64,000 nucleotides of DNA from Acestrorhynchus altus (GCA_034509495.1 CM067504.1:7266256-7330255), one strand, 5' to 3'. Positions 48,714-61,965 are shown, counted from the first letter of the stretch. Notes: generated by a model not told the origin, from the sequence alone. Translations and numbers: made by a program.

Positions 48714-51700
48714 CTGAGAATGAAAAAGAGACAGATGTATTGAATGTGGATATCACAACATTTAAGTTAAAATAGTGGCACTGCCATTTTAAAGTAAATA
48801 TTAAGGTAAGCTGTTTAGACTAACTGACAGCTGGGATCTCTAGATAGAGCAGGAACTGGGTGTGAATACAGCTCTGAGACTAGTATTTCACTTTACATCA
48901 CTTTGACAGCATATTTCCACAAATTAATTGATTGGTGAACTTATGTCAGATGTCTTTCATATTTGAAATATAATTGCTCAATTTGTACTTTTTTTGTTTG
49001 TTTGTTTGTTTTTTCAATTTTACCCCAATTGTCCATCCCAATTTGAAAGAGCCAATTAACCAACCGTGTTAGAACTCTTCCCATATCACAGACGATGTTT
49101 TATGTAGTATTCCAACTAGGAAAAATTCACATAGCATAATTCTGATATTGATTTAAACAATATAAAATCCACCAAAGAAGCTAATGGTGAATTAAATCTG
49201 AAAAAAAGAATTGGCTACTTGATTTGCATCCCTTGGCCACTTGCAATGCACTTACACCCACATAGTCATCTTGTAGCGACAGTGAGCACTGTCATCATGC
49301 ACTGACATAGCTTATAGTGTTCTGCTTTCTCTGCTTGGCTTGAATGCAATAAACTGATGGTAGTGCCTCGTAATGAATACCAGTCAGTGTCAGATGCTAT
49401 ACATAATGTATACTGAAATATCAGAAAAATAATATCACTAAAATGAATTATTATCATCCAACATTATATGAAGTATTCATAACAATAGCTAGTTTGCATT
49501 TTCCAACAATGAAATGTCTTTTTGCACACAAAGACAGATGCTGAATCTCAGCATTGAATTATAAGAATGCATTTAATTCTTATGAATTGATAGCAGATAA
49601 AACTTCTCTAATAGGGCCATTATGAAATTCTTACTGCACTACATGGTTTGGATCGCTCCACGAGTCTGTTCTCCCATGCTCTCAGTCTCCTTTCTCTCTC
49701 ATCCAGCTCTTGCTCCTTACTGGTCAGCTCTTTCTCCAGTCTCTTCAATCGCTCTAGAGTCGCATCGATCTCACACCTTAGGAAGAGAAGCGGAGAGGTT
49801 AATATAGCATGTCAAGGAACACTTTTGCCCTCCAGTCACTGTGGATAAGAGCTAAAGGGTGCTATAGACAAGCTCTAGGCTTTGAACTCAAATAAGAAAA
49901 TCATTATTATTTAAACATTTCCTATAGCACCTGACTGTGTTACCTCATCACACCAGCAGGGGTCATCAGCACCATGCTGTAAAAGCATGTTCTGGCTTTT
50001 CACACACAAAGCCTTTAGTAGAGCTATTTATAAACAGGTATGTAATGCAGGGCCAGAATCCCCCTCCTTGTGCATTTTAACCCTGAAGCCAGGTCTACTT
50101 CTGCCAAGTTTCCTCTCCACATAGACTCTCTAAACGTCTCTCCTGCAGCTGGAATTGGTTTCTCTGCCACTCTCCTGACAAGCACTCTCAGAATTTCTCG
50201 CCCTCTCTCACACTTACACTCTTGCACACCCATTTTTCTGAGATAGCCCTCTTTCTTCTGGTGCAAATATATTTGAGAGCAGCTATCTTGATGTTTATCT
50301 CATTTCCTATGTGTCTTTATTAGCTTTTGTGGGGCTACAGAATGTATGACGTTAACAATTGTTTACTTATTTTTGCATCTCACGCCATCTAACTTATGCT
50401 TCTGCCCCAGCTGGTGTTCTTCCCCTTAACCTACTCAACTCTACCACACTCTTCCCAGCTTTTACCATGAGACCAGAGTTCGGCATTTCAGGTCCAGCAA
50501 TTCAAAGTCTGCCCCAGGATTTTGTTCTGACTATCTGGGCTCAGCCAAACTAGAGTAGCCCAAGCAATCGGGAAAAAAACCCTGTGTGGATTTTGACTTG
50601 CTGGGCCTGAAATGCGCTGATTCAGAATACAACTAGGAAAAACTCAGATTCTGATATTTGTCCTTGATTTTCTTTTCTGTGTGTGAACTGTACAGGTATA
50701 TATACTTTGGGATATTGAAATTTATACACTTGAACTGTGTATGTATGTGTGTGTATGGCCATATGTGTGTGCACAAGTAGGCATACCTCCACTCTGCCTT
50801 GTTGTGCAGGAAAGAATTGCACTGGTCAGGAAGCTTACTGTCATTACACATGGCCTCTAAAGTACCCAGGATCTGTTTAAATACAGGCCTCTCCTGAGAA
50901 AAAAGAAAAATATTTTTATTGGAACCATAAACACATTAATACAATGTGCGTCCCAATTATGGTGACCTTGAGATCTGAACAAACATAACAACTTCAACCA
51001 AATAACAATATAATAATTTCTTTAATAAATGTAGTTTCACTGTGCTTAACACAGACCATGCTATGTGTTAATCTAAAATATACTACAAACAAATATTCCA
51101 CATTAACAATGCTGTTTTATCTAGATGACCACATTTACATGAACAAAATAGCCATATCATTATTACCTTCATATTAGTAAACTCCTCTTACCATACAGCA
51201 GCATTCTATAGTTCAGTTCTGTAGTTCTACAGACTGTAGTCTATCTCTTTCTCTGCATACTTTGTTAGCCTCCTTTCATGTTGATCTTCAATGGTCAGGA
51301 TCCCACAGGACCACTACAGACACTACAGAGGTCCTGTACATCAGTTGCACTGCTACAAGTGGATCAGACACAGCAATGCTGCTGAAGTGTTTATTTCTGG
51401 TTGGTGGACTATTTTCAATCCAGCAGTGATACTGGTTTAAACACTCCAGAGGTACTGCTGTGTCTGATCCACTCATACAAGCACAACACACACTAACACA
51501 CTACTACCATGTCATTGTCACTGCAGTGCTGAGAATGACCCACCACATACAAAGTATCTGCTCTGTGGTGGCCATGTGGGGTCCTGACCATTGAAAAACA
51601 GGGTGAAAAGAAGCTGGAAAGGAAGTGTGCTCCTGCATGGTCAGTGGCATTTCATAAAATGTGTGTGGTGTGTAGAAAAAAAGGGGGTGGTCATAATGTT

Positions 51701-54700
51701 ATGGCTGTTCAGTGTTTATTTCTCATTAAAGCAGCCTGTTCTGTCACTGTTCATCCAATATGCCTAATTACAACTTTAAAACATATACTGGAGTTCACTT
51801 ACCTTGGGTTCTGCCACCCAGCATGATCTCATTAACTCTGCAAAACTGGCAGGACAACTGCTTGGAATGGTCGGCCTCTGAAATACATATATACATAACG
51901 AGGAAAAAATCATTTGGCCACAGTTGACATGAGATTCTAATTTTAGACCAAGTCCAGCTTTTCATACAAACTCAACTCATGAAAACATTCTCCATCAGGA
52001 CTGGGTTTTAAACACAGTAAGGGGGATGTGCTGCGTCTGCATGTTCAGAAGAGTCACATAAGCTAAGTTAGAACAGTTTGATTTAATGTTGCCAAAACTT
52101 CTACACTACAAAATGAGCTGTGAATTACTGTTTAAACACTATGACAGCACAGGGCTTGATGAGAAAGGTGCATATGTAGCCGACTTTATTCTACTAATAA
52201 CACTTTACTGGTACAAAATAACATGAGTTGGTACCACTCAAGTGAGTGAACAAATCTCTGCTGCTGGTCTTAGATCATCCCACTATAAATATCCAGTCAG
52301 AGATCCAAAGAAATCCATTATTATCCTGTTTCTCTAACCAGGGGAGGGGTAAAATCGTGAACTGATCAGTTAAAGTGAGCATGAAATCCTAAACAAGTTT
52401 GTGAAAGTTGCCAGTGCAGTGAACTTTACCTCATTTTTTTCCACAACAAGCCAGGCCACTTGCAAGCCCTCAAATCCTTTAAAGGGCACCTCTCTGGTCA
52501 GCATTTCCCACAAAACCTGTACGAAACAGAGGAGAGAGTGGAACATAAAAAAACATAGTGCAAGAAAATGGGCCTTCTTAATTTCTTTGTAGAAAAATGT
52601 TATGTATATAAACAGAGTGGGATATGGGCAATAACATTTACATTGAGTTTTAAAGTTTTTCCTGCTCCCTGGCTCTCAGATCCTCCTGTACTCTGCTCCC
52701 CTCCACCCCATTCACATTCTCATATACACACTATGGAAGGGTTATACAACTTAGAGTGTATAAAGAAGTCAAATGACAACCAAAATTTCATTATTGTTTA
52801 AATATAGTAAAAAAGACAGAAGCAGGATTTAATGGGGTATCCTAATTCTTTCACAATGTATTTTTGACATCATATACCCTTTTGTATATTTCGCTAAAAT
52901 AATATAATTTATAATATATAATTTAGCTAAAATATATCAGTGTTTATGACAATCAAAACACTTGACTTCAGTATAACAGAGATGATATACATGACAGTAC
53001 CTGAATACTCACCACACCATATGAGTATGTGTCACAAGTTTCAGACACAGGCAGGCTCTGGATTACCTCTGGGGCCATCCAGGGGAATGTGCCCACCAAC
53101 GACATATGTGTTGTGTGAGAAAGGAACTTAGAGGCTCCAAAATCACAGATCTAATGGAAAGTGGGATATTTATTCATGTTCAACAAAAGTAACACACTGC
53201 TAACAAATGTTGACAACAGACAGATGTCCAAACATTTAAACTTTGTTAAAATTATATGTACCTTCAGTACATTGTCGGCAGCTAACACCACTGAAAGAAA
53301 AGTCTAGAGTTAGTTCACAGTAATTATATTTCCTACTGACACAAATGCATGCACAGAAAGTCCTGAATGATCAACAAAGCTATACATCATTCTGTACAAC
53401 ATGGATAACAACTGTATAGAATTTTATCTCAAAACTTGTGTTCAAATTTCAAAGTGGATAACTGAAATGCTTCAATTTTGAATAATATATACAAATATAA
53501 GTTACATGATGCTTGAAAGGTTGTGAACACTTTTTACACTTTTATCCAATATTACATATCTGTGAGTCTCAAAAATATGTGAACCTTTGCTTTCATTAAC
53601 TCATTTTACCCCCTTGTGCAGCAGTAACTCCAACTAAATGAGTATTGCACATTGGCTTGAAAGCATTTTAGCCCAAACAGCTTCAACTCTGTTATGCTGG
53701 TAGGTTGTCTCCCATATTGCTTGCTTCAGGACCTAACTTGTTTGCTTTCTTTGTATTTCTGCATGGTCTACTTTCTTAAGATTCAGCTCACCAACAGATG
53801 TCCCAACATTCTTCTTTACAGTATGCTGGCATAATTCAGCATTTATAATTCAATCAATGATGGCAAAACCTCATGGCCCAGTTGTAGCAAAACAGGCCAA
53901 AACTATGACACTACCATCATTATGTTTCACAAATGGGATAAGGTTTTATGCTGGAATGCAGTGTTTTCCATTCTCCAAACATAACACTTCTCATTTCAAA
54001 CAAAATGTATACTCCACAAACATTGTTTGAATAGTCTTCTGGTTAGTCCATGTGATTTTTGCAAACTGCAGATGGGCAGCAAAAATCTTTTTGAGAGCAG
54101 CGGCTTTCTCCACTGTTCTCAATGTAGCATAGTGTTATCCTGATGGTGGATTCATGAACATTAACTTTACAAGAAAAATCTGTTACTTAGAAGATACACT
54201 GGGTTCCTTTGTGACAAGGTCTATTACATGCCTTGTTTTTGGTTTGATCCTCCTGGGGAGGGTAATAATGGTCTTGCATTTCATGTCTGACTGTGGATTG
54301 GTGGAGTCCAAACTTTTAAGAGATTTTGTAACCTTTTTCAGGCTGATGAGCATCATCAACTCTTCTTCTAAGCTCCTCAGAAATCTCCTTTGCTTGTGTC
54401 TTGATGTACCTTTACAAATATGTAAATATGTAAATAAATGAGCAATATTTATGTAATATTTATGTCTTATTTGTTGACTTCGGATATCCTTATCTAATGT
54501 TAGGGCTTGTGCAAAAATCTGACAAAGCTTTAGGTCTAATAGGTTTATACACTTTCACTCACTGTACAAATATCCTTTAATCTCTTTTTTTCATCTATAC
54601 TGTATCATTTACTATTGTATATACATTTATATTGTGTGAAAAGTACTTGGCCTCCACCAATCTGGAAATATTGGGTTGATGTTACTGCTGGCAATAGGGG

Positions 54701-55909
54701 GATTCACCTATTTTTCTGACACCTATTAAATGTTGAATACAATTTAGCTGTATATTTTTGCTTCCCTTGGGTTCTTTAAGTACTTGTGGTGAAGATGTAA
54801 TCATCAACATATTTCTATCAGATCAATTTATAAGGTTTTGTACTATACATTTGCACATAAATTATATAACTTGCCATTCCGTGATTTCAGATCCCTATGA
54901 ATGACTTTCACTGGTGCTTCTGCATGTAAGTAATGCATTCCTAAGAGGAAAGAAATCATAAATGACAAGAACTACATTATATTCTGATATGATTACAATT
55001 CAAATTAATCACACACATGCACACATCCCTACCTTTAGCAATGTCCAATGCCCAAGTCATTACTTGACCCATGTCCATCTCTTCACTGTCTGGACTAGAC
55101 AGGTATTCATAAAGCGACCCTCCACTGGCATATTCTTATAAACACGTGGATACATATAAATATATACATGTATAAGTAGGCATTGGTTTGGGACACAGAG
55201 GTGCATAGTTTATCAAATAATCCAACAAAATACATCCAAAGGCAAAATGTAGTCCATGGTCAGGCCACAGACAAGTCAGGAAGTGCACCACCAGGATAAA
55301 TTAGGTCCTATTCACAAAGCCCTTAAGTTCCGTTCAAGCAAATTATAAACAACCAAGATCCCTTTCCCAATGTACTGCCAGCTACTTGAATAACCACAAT
55401 CTCCCCACAGGATGTGATACAGGATACAGTAAATATATAACGTCAACATACTTAACCATATTGTTTTACAATGTTTTAAATAGGAACTTTACACAAAATA
55501 AAGAGCACAGTACCATTTCATTCAATATGCCCAAATGCAAAAACAAAATACATAATAAAGAATGCACAAATAAAGATGCATAATAAAAAACATGCTTACA
55601 TTACCTGTGACTATGGCAAAGTTTGGTTCCTCAAGAATTGCTCCATAAAATTGAATGATGTTTTTGTGGCTCAGAACACTGAGAATTTCTGCCTAAACAT
55701 GAGGGGGAAAGCTGTATTATTTAAAGAGGAAATGTGCTTTATTTATGAGGGAAAACAAAAAGGTAATTAATCAACTGGCAGCAGTCGCTGTTGACCCTCC
55801 AGAACACATTTCAAATAGAGTGTATCAGATTTGCTTTGCTGACAGAGAGCAAGAGTGTGAGAGAGTAATGGAAAACTAAAACTGCACTTGGCAGGGATCT
55901 CACATTAGT

Positions 55910-55958
<49 letters not shown>

Positions 55959-57680
55959 GCTTTGAACAATAAACAAGTTGCAGGGGGTAACTGATATGAA
56001 TAAAGAAACACTGGAAGATTTGCAATAAAAATATTGTAATATACAATTCATCTAGAAAATATTCACTGTGCTTCACTATTTGGACATTGTGTTATGTTAC
56101 AGCCATAATTGTTTGAAAGTTTTGCTAATTTATTAAAAATAAAAACAAAAAATATAACAAGAACATGAGTATTCATTCAAAGTATGCATTTGCCATGACA
56201 TTCATAAACGAGCTCAGGTGCATTTGTGAATTCTCAGGTTCACTGGAGAACATCTGTTGAAAATTAATTGGACATGATTTGGAAAGGCACATACCTGTTT
56301 ATATATGGTCCCATATTAGACAGTGTATGTCAGAGTACAAGGCACAGATCTACCGGAGAATTCTGCTGCATTGAAAGTCCCAATTAGCACAGTGGCTTCC
56401 ATCATCCATGAAGGGAAGACATTTGGAACCATCAAGACTCTTCCTACGGCTGGCCGCCTGGCCAAACTGAGTGATTGTGGTAGGTGACTAAGAACACAAT
56501 AGTCACTCTGACAGAGCTCCAACGTTGCTCTGTGGAGAATCTTACAGAAGGACAACCATTTCTGCAGCACTCCACCAATCAGGCCTGTATAATGGAGTGG
56601 CCAGATGGGAGTCACTCATCAGTAAAAGGCATGACAGCCCATTTGCAGTTACCCAAAAGGCACCTAAATGACTCTCAGACCAGGAGAAACAAAATGATTG
56701 AACTTTTTGGATTGAATGCCAAGCATCACGTCTGGAGGAAACCAGGCACTGCTCATCACCTAGCCAGTACCATTCCTACTGTGAAGAGTGGTGGTGGCAG
56801 CATCCTGTTGTGGGAATATTTTTCTACAACAGGAAATGGGAGACTAGTCAGGGTCAAGAGAAAGATGACTGCAGCAATGTATGGTTTATCTTCCAACAAG
56901 ACAACGACCCTAAGCACACAACCAAGATAACAAAGAAGGGGTTTTGGGGCAACTCTGTAAACGTCCTTAAGTGGCCCAGCCAGAGCTCATACTTGAACTC
57001 GACTGAATATCTCTGGAGATATCTAAAAATGGCTGTGTACCAACACTCCCCATCCAATTGATGGAGCCTGAGAGGTTCTGCAAACAAGAATGGTAAAAAC
57101 GTCAGGCCTGCCAAGCTTGTAGCATCATACTCAAAAAGACTTGTGGCTGTAATTGCTGCCAAAGGTGCTTCAAAAAGGTACAAAGGCTATGAATACTTAT
57201 GTTATATTTTTGTGTGTTATCTTTTCATAAATTTGCAAAGATTTCAAACAACCTTTTATCACTGTCATCGTGGAGTACTGTATGTAGAATTAATTAAATC
57301 TATTTTGGAATAAGGCTTTAACATAACAAAATGTGCTAAAAGTAAAGCACTGTGAACATGCACGTATGTACGTATGAATTTTTGTTTGTTAAAGGTTTGT
57401 GCATCACAGTGTCACATTCAAAAAGGCAGGTATTGTTAAAAAAACTTTATCTTAAAAAACGTAACACTCACACAAAGCACTAGTGAACATTTATGCAGTA
57501 CTTCACATGAATATGTCCTACCTCTTTATCAATTTTAAGCAGCTTTTTTACAGCCACTTCTTTGTCCTGTGACACCCAGCGTGCACGGTAAACACTCCCA
57601 AAGCTCCCACCACCACAGTTCTCATAAAAGTGGACGTCATCAAAACGAATCTGCACGAAGCTAGCGCTGAGGGACGACAT
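48372..57680 (-). CDS. map3k20: Mixed-lineage MAP3K ZAK/MLTK (MAP3K20), beta-type isoform, complete
   Basis: MAP3K20 is a stress-activated MAP3K upstream of the JNK and p38 MAPKKs. Coding exons, minus strand: 57680-57522, 55692-55605, 55134-55033, 54940-54875, 53290-53262, 53150-53013, 52516-52430, 51877-51803, 50893-50787, 49776-49635, 48713-48372 (TAG). Phases join to 444 residues (human ZAK-beta is 455). It starts MSSLSASFVQIRFDD, almost as in human. Kinase landmarks: P-loop GGGSFGSV (23-30), VAVKK with Lys45, HRDLKSRN with Asp133, DFG at 151-153, activation-loop T161/T162 and S165, and MAPE at 173-176. Residues about 285-325 form a leucine zipper (ERLKRLEKELTSKEQELDER). The last exon carries ESFYESRSEESNSSEITCQ and MQVNMQAKQNSSKS, the beta-specific tail, ending in acidic SDDDSD. 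All introns are GT-AG except the one after HRDLKSRN, which has a GC donor. Several introns hold Tc1 or MITE insertions. No alternative SAM-domain (alpha) exons were recognised. Confidence 0.96.
51140..51715. mobile_element. map3k20: Fold-back MITE in a map3k20 intron
   Basis: The right end GGTCATAATGTTATGGCTGT pairs with a decayed left end (AGCCATATCATTATTACC). Inside, GGATCAGACACAGCAATGCT (about 51361) and AGTACTGC-TGTGTCTGATCC-like sequence (about 51452-51471) form long inverted arms around CTGGTTGGTGGACTATTTTC. It relates to the copy at 14768-15115. Confidence 0.75.
53505..54568 (-). mobile_element. map3k20: Tc1-like relic (family D) in a map3k20 intron
   Basis: It starts near GCTTGAAAGGTTGTGAACAC and ends near TTTATACACTTTCACTCACT. 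In between, in reverse orientation, are decayed fish Tc1 transposase blocks (CACTACCATCATTATGTTTC, TCTTCTGGTTAGTCCATG, GCAAACTGCAGATGGGCAGC). It lies between the kinase exons encoding HRDLKSRN and VLAADNVLK, inside the GC-AG intron. Confidence 0.7.
55913..55952. repeat. (CT)n microsatellite
   Basis: 20 CT units in map3k20 coding intron 1. Confidence 0.95.
56043..57370 (+). mobile_element. Tc1-like element, family A, near full length, antisense in a map3k20 intron
   Basis: About 1.33 kb with eroded family-A ends (TTCATCTAGAAAATATTCAC at the left, AGCACTGTGAACATGCACGT at the right). Transposase pieces on the plus strand include RNKMIELFGLNAKHHVWRK and then HHLASTIPTVKSGGGSILL. Further on come FIFQQDNDPKHTTKI (catalytic QQDNDPKH), PSQSSYLNSTEYLWRYLKM and a C-terminal AAKGASK-like end. 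The order is intact but frames are broken at several points. Confidence 0.9.
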
Positions 57681-57719
57681 CTCATACTGACATGCACACA
57701 CACAAAATGCTGTTATCTG

Positions 57720-60700
57720 CACAAGGAAGGAAAAACAGTGAGATGTGCTATTACATTCCTACTTGTCTGTCCTTAATGGTTCTGGAATTACTTTGAACCT
57801 AATGTCACACACTGCTACACACACTATATAACATATAACAGCACTCTAGAGACCACCTCATGCCCCACCTGTTTATAACTAGAAAGTAACAACCCACAAG
57901 AAAACAAAACAACTTGTTATAAACAAATTGTTTTTGCATTTTATTTCTTGAGTCGATGCTGACGTTGAGAGAATTATGGCACTGAACAAAATAATTTAAT
58001 AAAAAACATTCATTCTAAATGTAGCTCACAGTAAAAATACGCTGCTAACATCAGATTATATGTCTATGTACATACAATATGGACTTTCTGTCTTAAAGCT
58101 GTCTCTGTATGTCAGACCCTATTTTGACAATCTGTCACCACTCTTTCTTTGTTTAAGAAACTCCTACATCTGCATCAGATGTCCAAGGCTGTGTTGTCAC
58201 AAACTGATAACATTTAATTTGCCTAGCATTTCTTCTCTGTTATTATTTGTGCATTTCTATTAATGTTTATATAATCATTATAGTTCAAACATGTTTGATT
58301 TCTTAAATTTGCATATTTATGATTTTAAGTGGCATTACCCACCCACTATGGACTACTGCCACTCCCTGAGCACGTGGACCACTAGACAGTGCTTTACGAA
58401 CCACTGTTAGTCACCGGCCAACAGGTTTAGAAACCCTGCTAAAGCCTCATCATACATTTATCACCATTACTATGGCATTGACCTTTAATGTGTATCACAG
58501 AAGGCTACTGTGAACAATATTTTTCACATATTCTTTCTGGGAATGCAAAAGCATAGTAAAGCTGTGTCAATGATACACACAATATAGAGCACAGTGTAAC
58601 ATTTTATGCAATACACTAATTAATTAATGGTGGCACTTGCATATATTTTCATGCATATATCTGCCAAAGCCAATACCTAAACTTTTAATAGTGTATAAAA
58701 AAACAGAACATCAAAAAGGAAACTGACATTAAGTTTATTACATTTAAAGTGACATTCCTTTATTTTGTTTTTTACTTTTTTCAATATGGCTTATAGCTCA
58801 TGAAAATCACATTGTACTAGAAAATTTAATTTACAGTATAAATAAATGATTCATCAGAAAGTATCAACATTAAAATGTTCATATATCACAAACTAATCAT
58901 AATATTCTTAATGCATATTATTTAAATGCACAGTGAGAAGTTTTGTTTTATGTTTACCTGAATTAACAATACAGAAAATTATTATATTAGCTTTTTTACA
59001 AATGCAGTAAAATGACTAAAATTTTATTTAAATATTTAGAAAATGTTATTTATTGTAACAGAAAGTGTTATTTATTATGTAAACAAACTTTTTGAGTATA
59101 ACTAATACATTAATTATATGTTTGTAATATTGTTCAGCAATACTTTAAATCTGGTACATTAACACAATTTACATAAGCATGTTATGGCAAATATTATACA
59201 CCATTATACATTATCATGACAGACTATATCCATTAATATAACAGTGTCACATTACCATTATCAGTCAATACTTCTCATGACAGATGCTACAATGTGTGGT
59301 AACACGGCACTGTTAGATTACTGGACATAATCTGTCAAGACAATGCTTGACAGTGTATCTGCCCTAACATGTCTATGACTTTATGGCAGTGTTATCTAGC
59401 AAGTAAAGCATGACCTAGCAATCAAATGTAAACCTCTCTCTGATTCATGATTATTTTTTAAGGATTACATGCCGATATCTATTTAATTCCAATATCATCT
59501 TACATGTTTATTGAATGCATATATGGAGCAACATTTCTTTACACAGTTTTGAGATGAACATTTTCTTCATTAGTTGCTTTTTATATGTTATTATCTACTA
59601 ATTATTCTTTATTATTCAATAATTAGACAGTGGTTTCTAAAGGTCATGTTATATTAAGGAAATTTGTTTCTACACTATGAATATGTAACACCACTATTTC
59701 TCAAAAATTGTGAGGCTGTGAGTAAAGAAATTTTTCACTCAAATGGACAATTTTCATTTTAATTCTTTTTATTTTACGTTCTTTATCCGGGCAAGTCATG
59801 AAGAATAACTCCTGTTTATAATGTCAGCCTGGCTGCCTTTGGGACATTTGTTCACAGTCGTGTTACTTTGATCACTGTATTTTTTTGTTTCAGAGATGCC
59901 CCAGCCATCTGTGGCCTTCCATTTGCCCCCATCATTCAGTGCAATGCTAGACAGTACAGAGTCTGTTAGGGATTGAAGTAACTGAATATTAAGTTAGCAC
60001 TCTCCTTCAACCATTTAGGTCTTACATAATCAACAGTTGGAAAAGATGCAGTGTCTCGCTTCTTATGTGGAAGCACAAGCTAGCTTTCTTCCTCCCAGCA
60101 GAAAATGGCATTAAATGGGGGAGTGTTGTCGACTGGGTGGTAACTGGATATGACTAAATTTGGGAGGATAGTTGAGATAAAAATAGGAAAACTAAAATAT
60201 TTATTTTTACTTAAAACTCAACTTTAAACAACATCAATAACATTTCATGTTACACAACAAATTACCAGAAAGTAAACATTAGTATCTTCTCAAAATTAAT
60301 TATTATTATTAATATCCTTGTCAATCCATAATTACAAATAACTCATTGGAATTCTTGCATTTTCAGCTCAAAAACATGATCAATTCCTAACAGGATTTCT
60401 GAGAATTTGGGTTTAACAGTCTTTACAAGCAATTATTTTGATAAATACATGCAAATATTTAAATCCTGTTACTAATCTGAGAAGAAAACATCCCACAACA
60501 TTTCCCTAGGGTTCTAGAGGTTAATCTCTAAAAACAAGAGTGACATCATCCGTTTGTGTGAGAGGGCAGTGACATCAGAATAAAACTGAATAGTCACACG
60601 TTCGGTGTGGTTTGGACGCAGTTCTTATGGCGCAGCTCTTCTGAACTTGCCCTGATTTCATCTGTTCTGCCAATAAAAAGAAGAGCACACTCCCACAACA

Positions 60701-60981
60701 CACTCCTACAGACTGCAAACGCACTCTGCAGCATAAAGAAGATGCGACTTTATTATCTGAAAATATTATTGAGTAGGTCATAGAAGGTCTGAAAGTCAGT
60801 GCTGGTCTTCAATACTGTTCCCAGAGTTTTAACTTCATCAGTTCCACATCTAAACTGCTTCATGTTCCTCTGTTTGATCTCAACAAGTGTTTAATGGCGT
60901 TCGTCAAACAACTTCATGATCTCTAACTAAACACGTTGTTTCAAAATAACTAAATAAGTTCCTAAAATAGTCACTCATTAC
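57720..60981 (-). other. map3k20: map3k20 5' intron, mostly unassigned
   Basis: It lies between the putative untranslated exon and the ATG exon. AT-rich. Two TGACATCA CRE-like sites occur at about 60541 and 60571, about 400 bp from the putative first exon. No transposon with clear ends was recognised. Confidence 0.35.
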
Positions 60982-61200
60982 CTTATCGTCGTGTTTTCCG
61001 TAAGGTCCCGTGTAACGGCTGGTCTCTTGCTCCGGACAATCTACGTCAACAGCTAAAGCAGCCCCTCTGTGTCTCGTGTTACTGCACTTCCATAACAGGA
61101 CACGCCACTGCGGCCCGACGAGCCATAAAACATAACAGAAGCAACAGCGCCGCTCCACGGCAGCATATGGAACTGACCGTTCCGAAAGTGTCCCTCAGAA
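60982..61200 (-). promoter_or_regulatory. map3k20: Probable untranslated first exon and promoter of map3k20
   Basis: A GC- and CpG-rich patch in AT-rich DNA (CCGCTCCACGGC, GGCCCGACGAGCC on the plus strand). The minus strand has a strong splice donor, GATAAG|GTAATGAG, with the exon end at 60982. The receiving acceptor (TTGTGCAG, near 57718) is 38 nt upstream of the map3k20 ATG. The open frame through the patch lacks any recognisable domain and is taken as 5' UTR. The start site is uncertain by about 100 bp. Confidence 0.55.
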
Positions 61201-61459
61201 AAAGCTTTCATTTCTTCAAACTTACTTATACTCCATATTTATGATTGGTGAGTGTAGTTCTGCATATTTATGTCACTGTCTAAAGCTCTTATGGTGCAGA
61301 AACTGAGTTTTGAAAAGGTAATTAATGCTTGCATGAGTTATTTAATAAGCTCTTTGTTGCTTATTGTGCCTCTGTGATATGTCACGGCTGGGTAACATAT
61401 ACAATTCTTTCTATCCATCCATCCATCCATCCATCCATCATCATCTACCTTTGAATATT

Positions 61460-61965
61460 TTAAACATATGAAAATCTCAACCTGGTCATGGGGTTCCTCC
61501 TGTCATGGGACAATACCATGATTCTGGCCACTGTGGACAGGTCACTTGTTGTGCCAAAGCTGCCATCTGCAAGGTTGTGACTAGGTAGTCTGGTGCCAAC
61601 TGGTACCATGCTGTTATCATCTGAACCAGGTAATATGCATTAAATGACTACCTAGTGACATTGTGTCAGACCTTGGACCTCACACCCAGCTGTCTGGCTT
61701 TTTCATCCCCATCTACCTGGTACGACCAGTTGATCTGGGCAGAATATCCTCATAACACCATCTGGCACTCCTCTCTTGGGATATGACCATTTAAGTGCCA
61801 GTTTGTGCCCATGTTTCCTGGACAGGATGTCGGGTTTGAGCAGGTGTTCCAGCACACCTTCCACATGTCCTGCCTCAAGCCTGTGTTGTGTTCAGTGGCA
61901 CCTGCAAACCTGAGGGGTCCATGCCCTACTGATAGCAGGCCACTGTTTGTGTCACTTAATTATCA
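61460..61965 (+). mobile_element. Ty3/Gypsy retrotransposon pol (integrase) relic
   Basis: Plus-strand fragments follow the order of a Gypsy integrase. First is TMILATVDRSLVVPKLPSAR (the ILTVVDRFSK...PKLPSA core). Next is WYDQLIWAEYPHNTIWHSSL (the WAEYAHN block), then LGYDHL. Last is FQHTFHMSCLKPVLCS (the HPTFHVS-LKPV block of the C-terminal domain). Large internal deletions and stops make it a fossil; no LTRs were recognised. It lies about 300 bp upstream of the map3k20 promoter. Confidence 0.75.

Noticed and set aside
60575..60781. A 68-codon minus-strand frame near the map3k20 promoter
   Set aside because: No domain, no clean splice sites on both sides and no link in phase to the map3k20 ATG exon.
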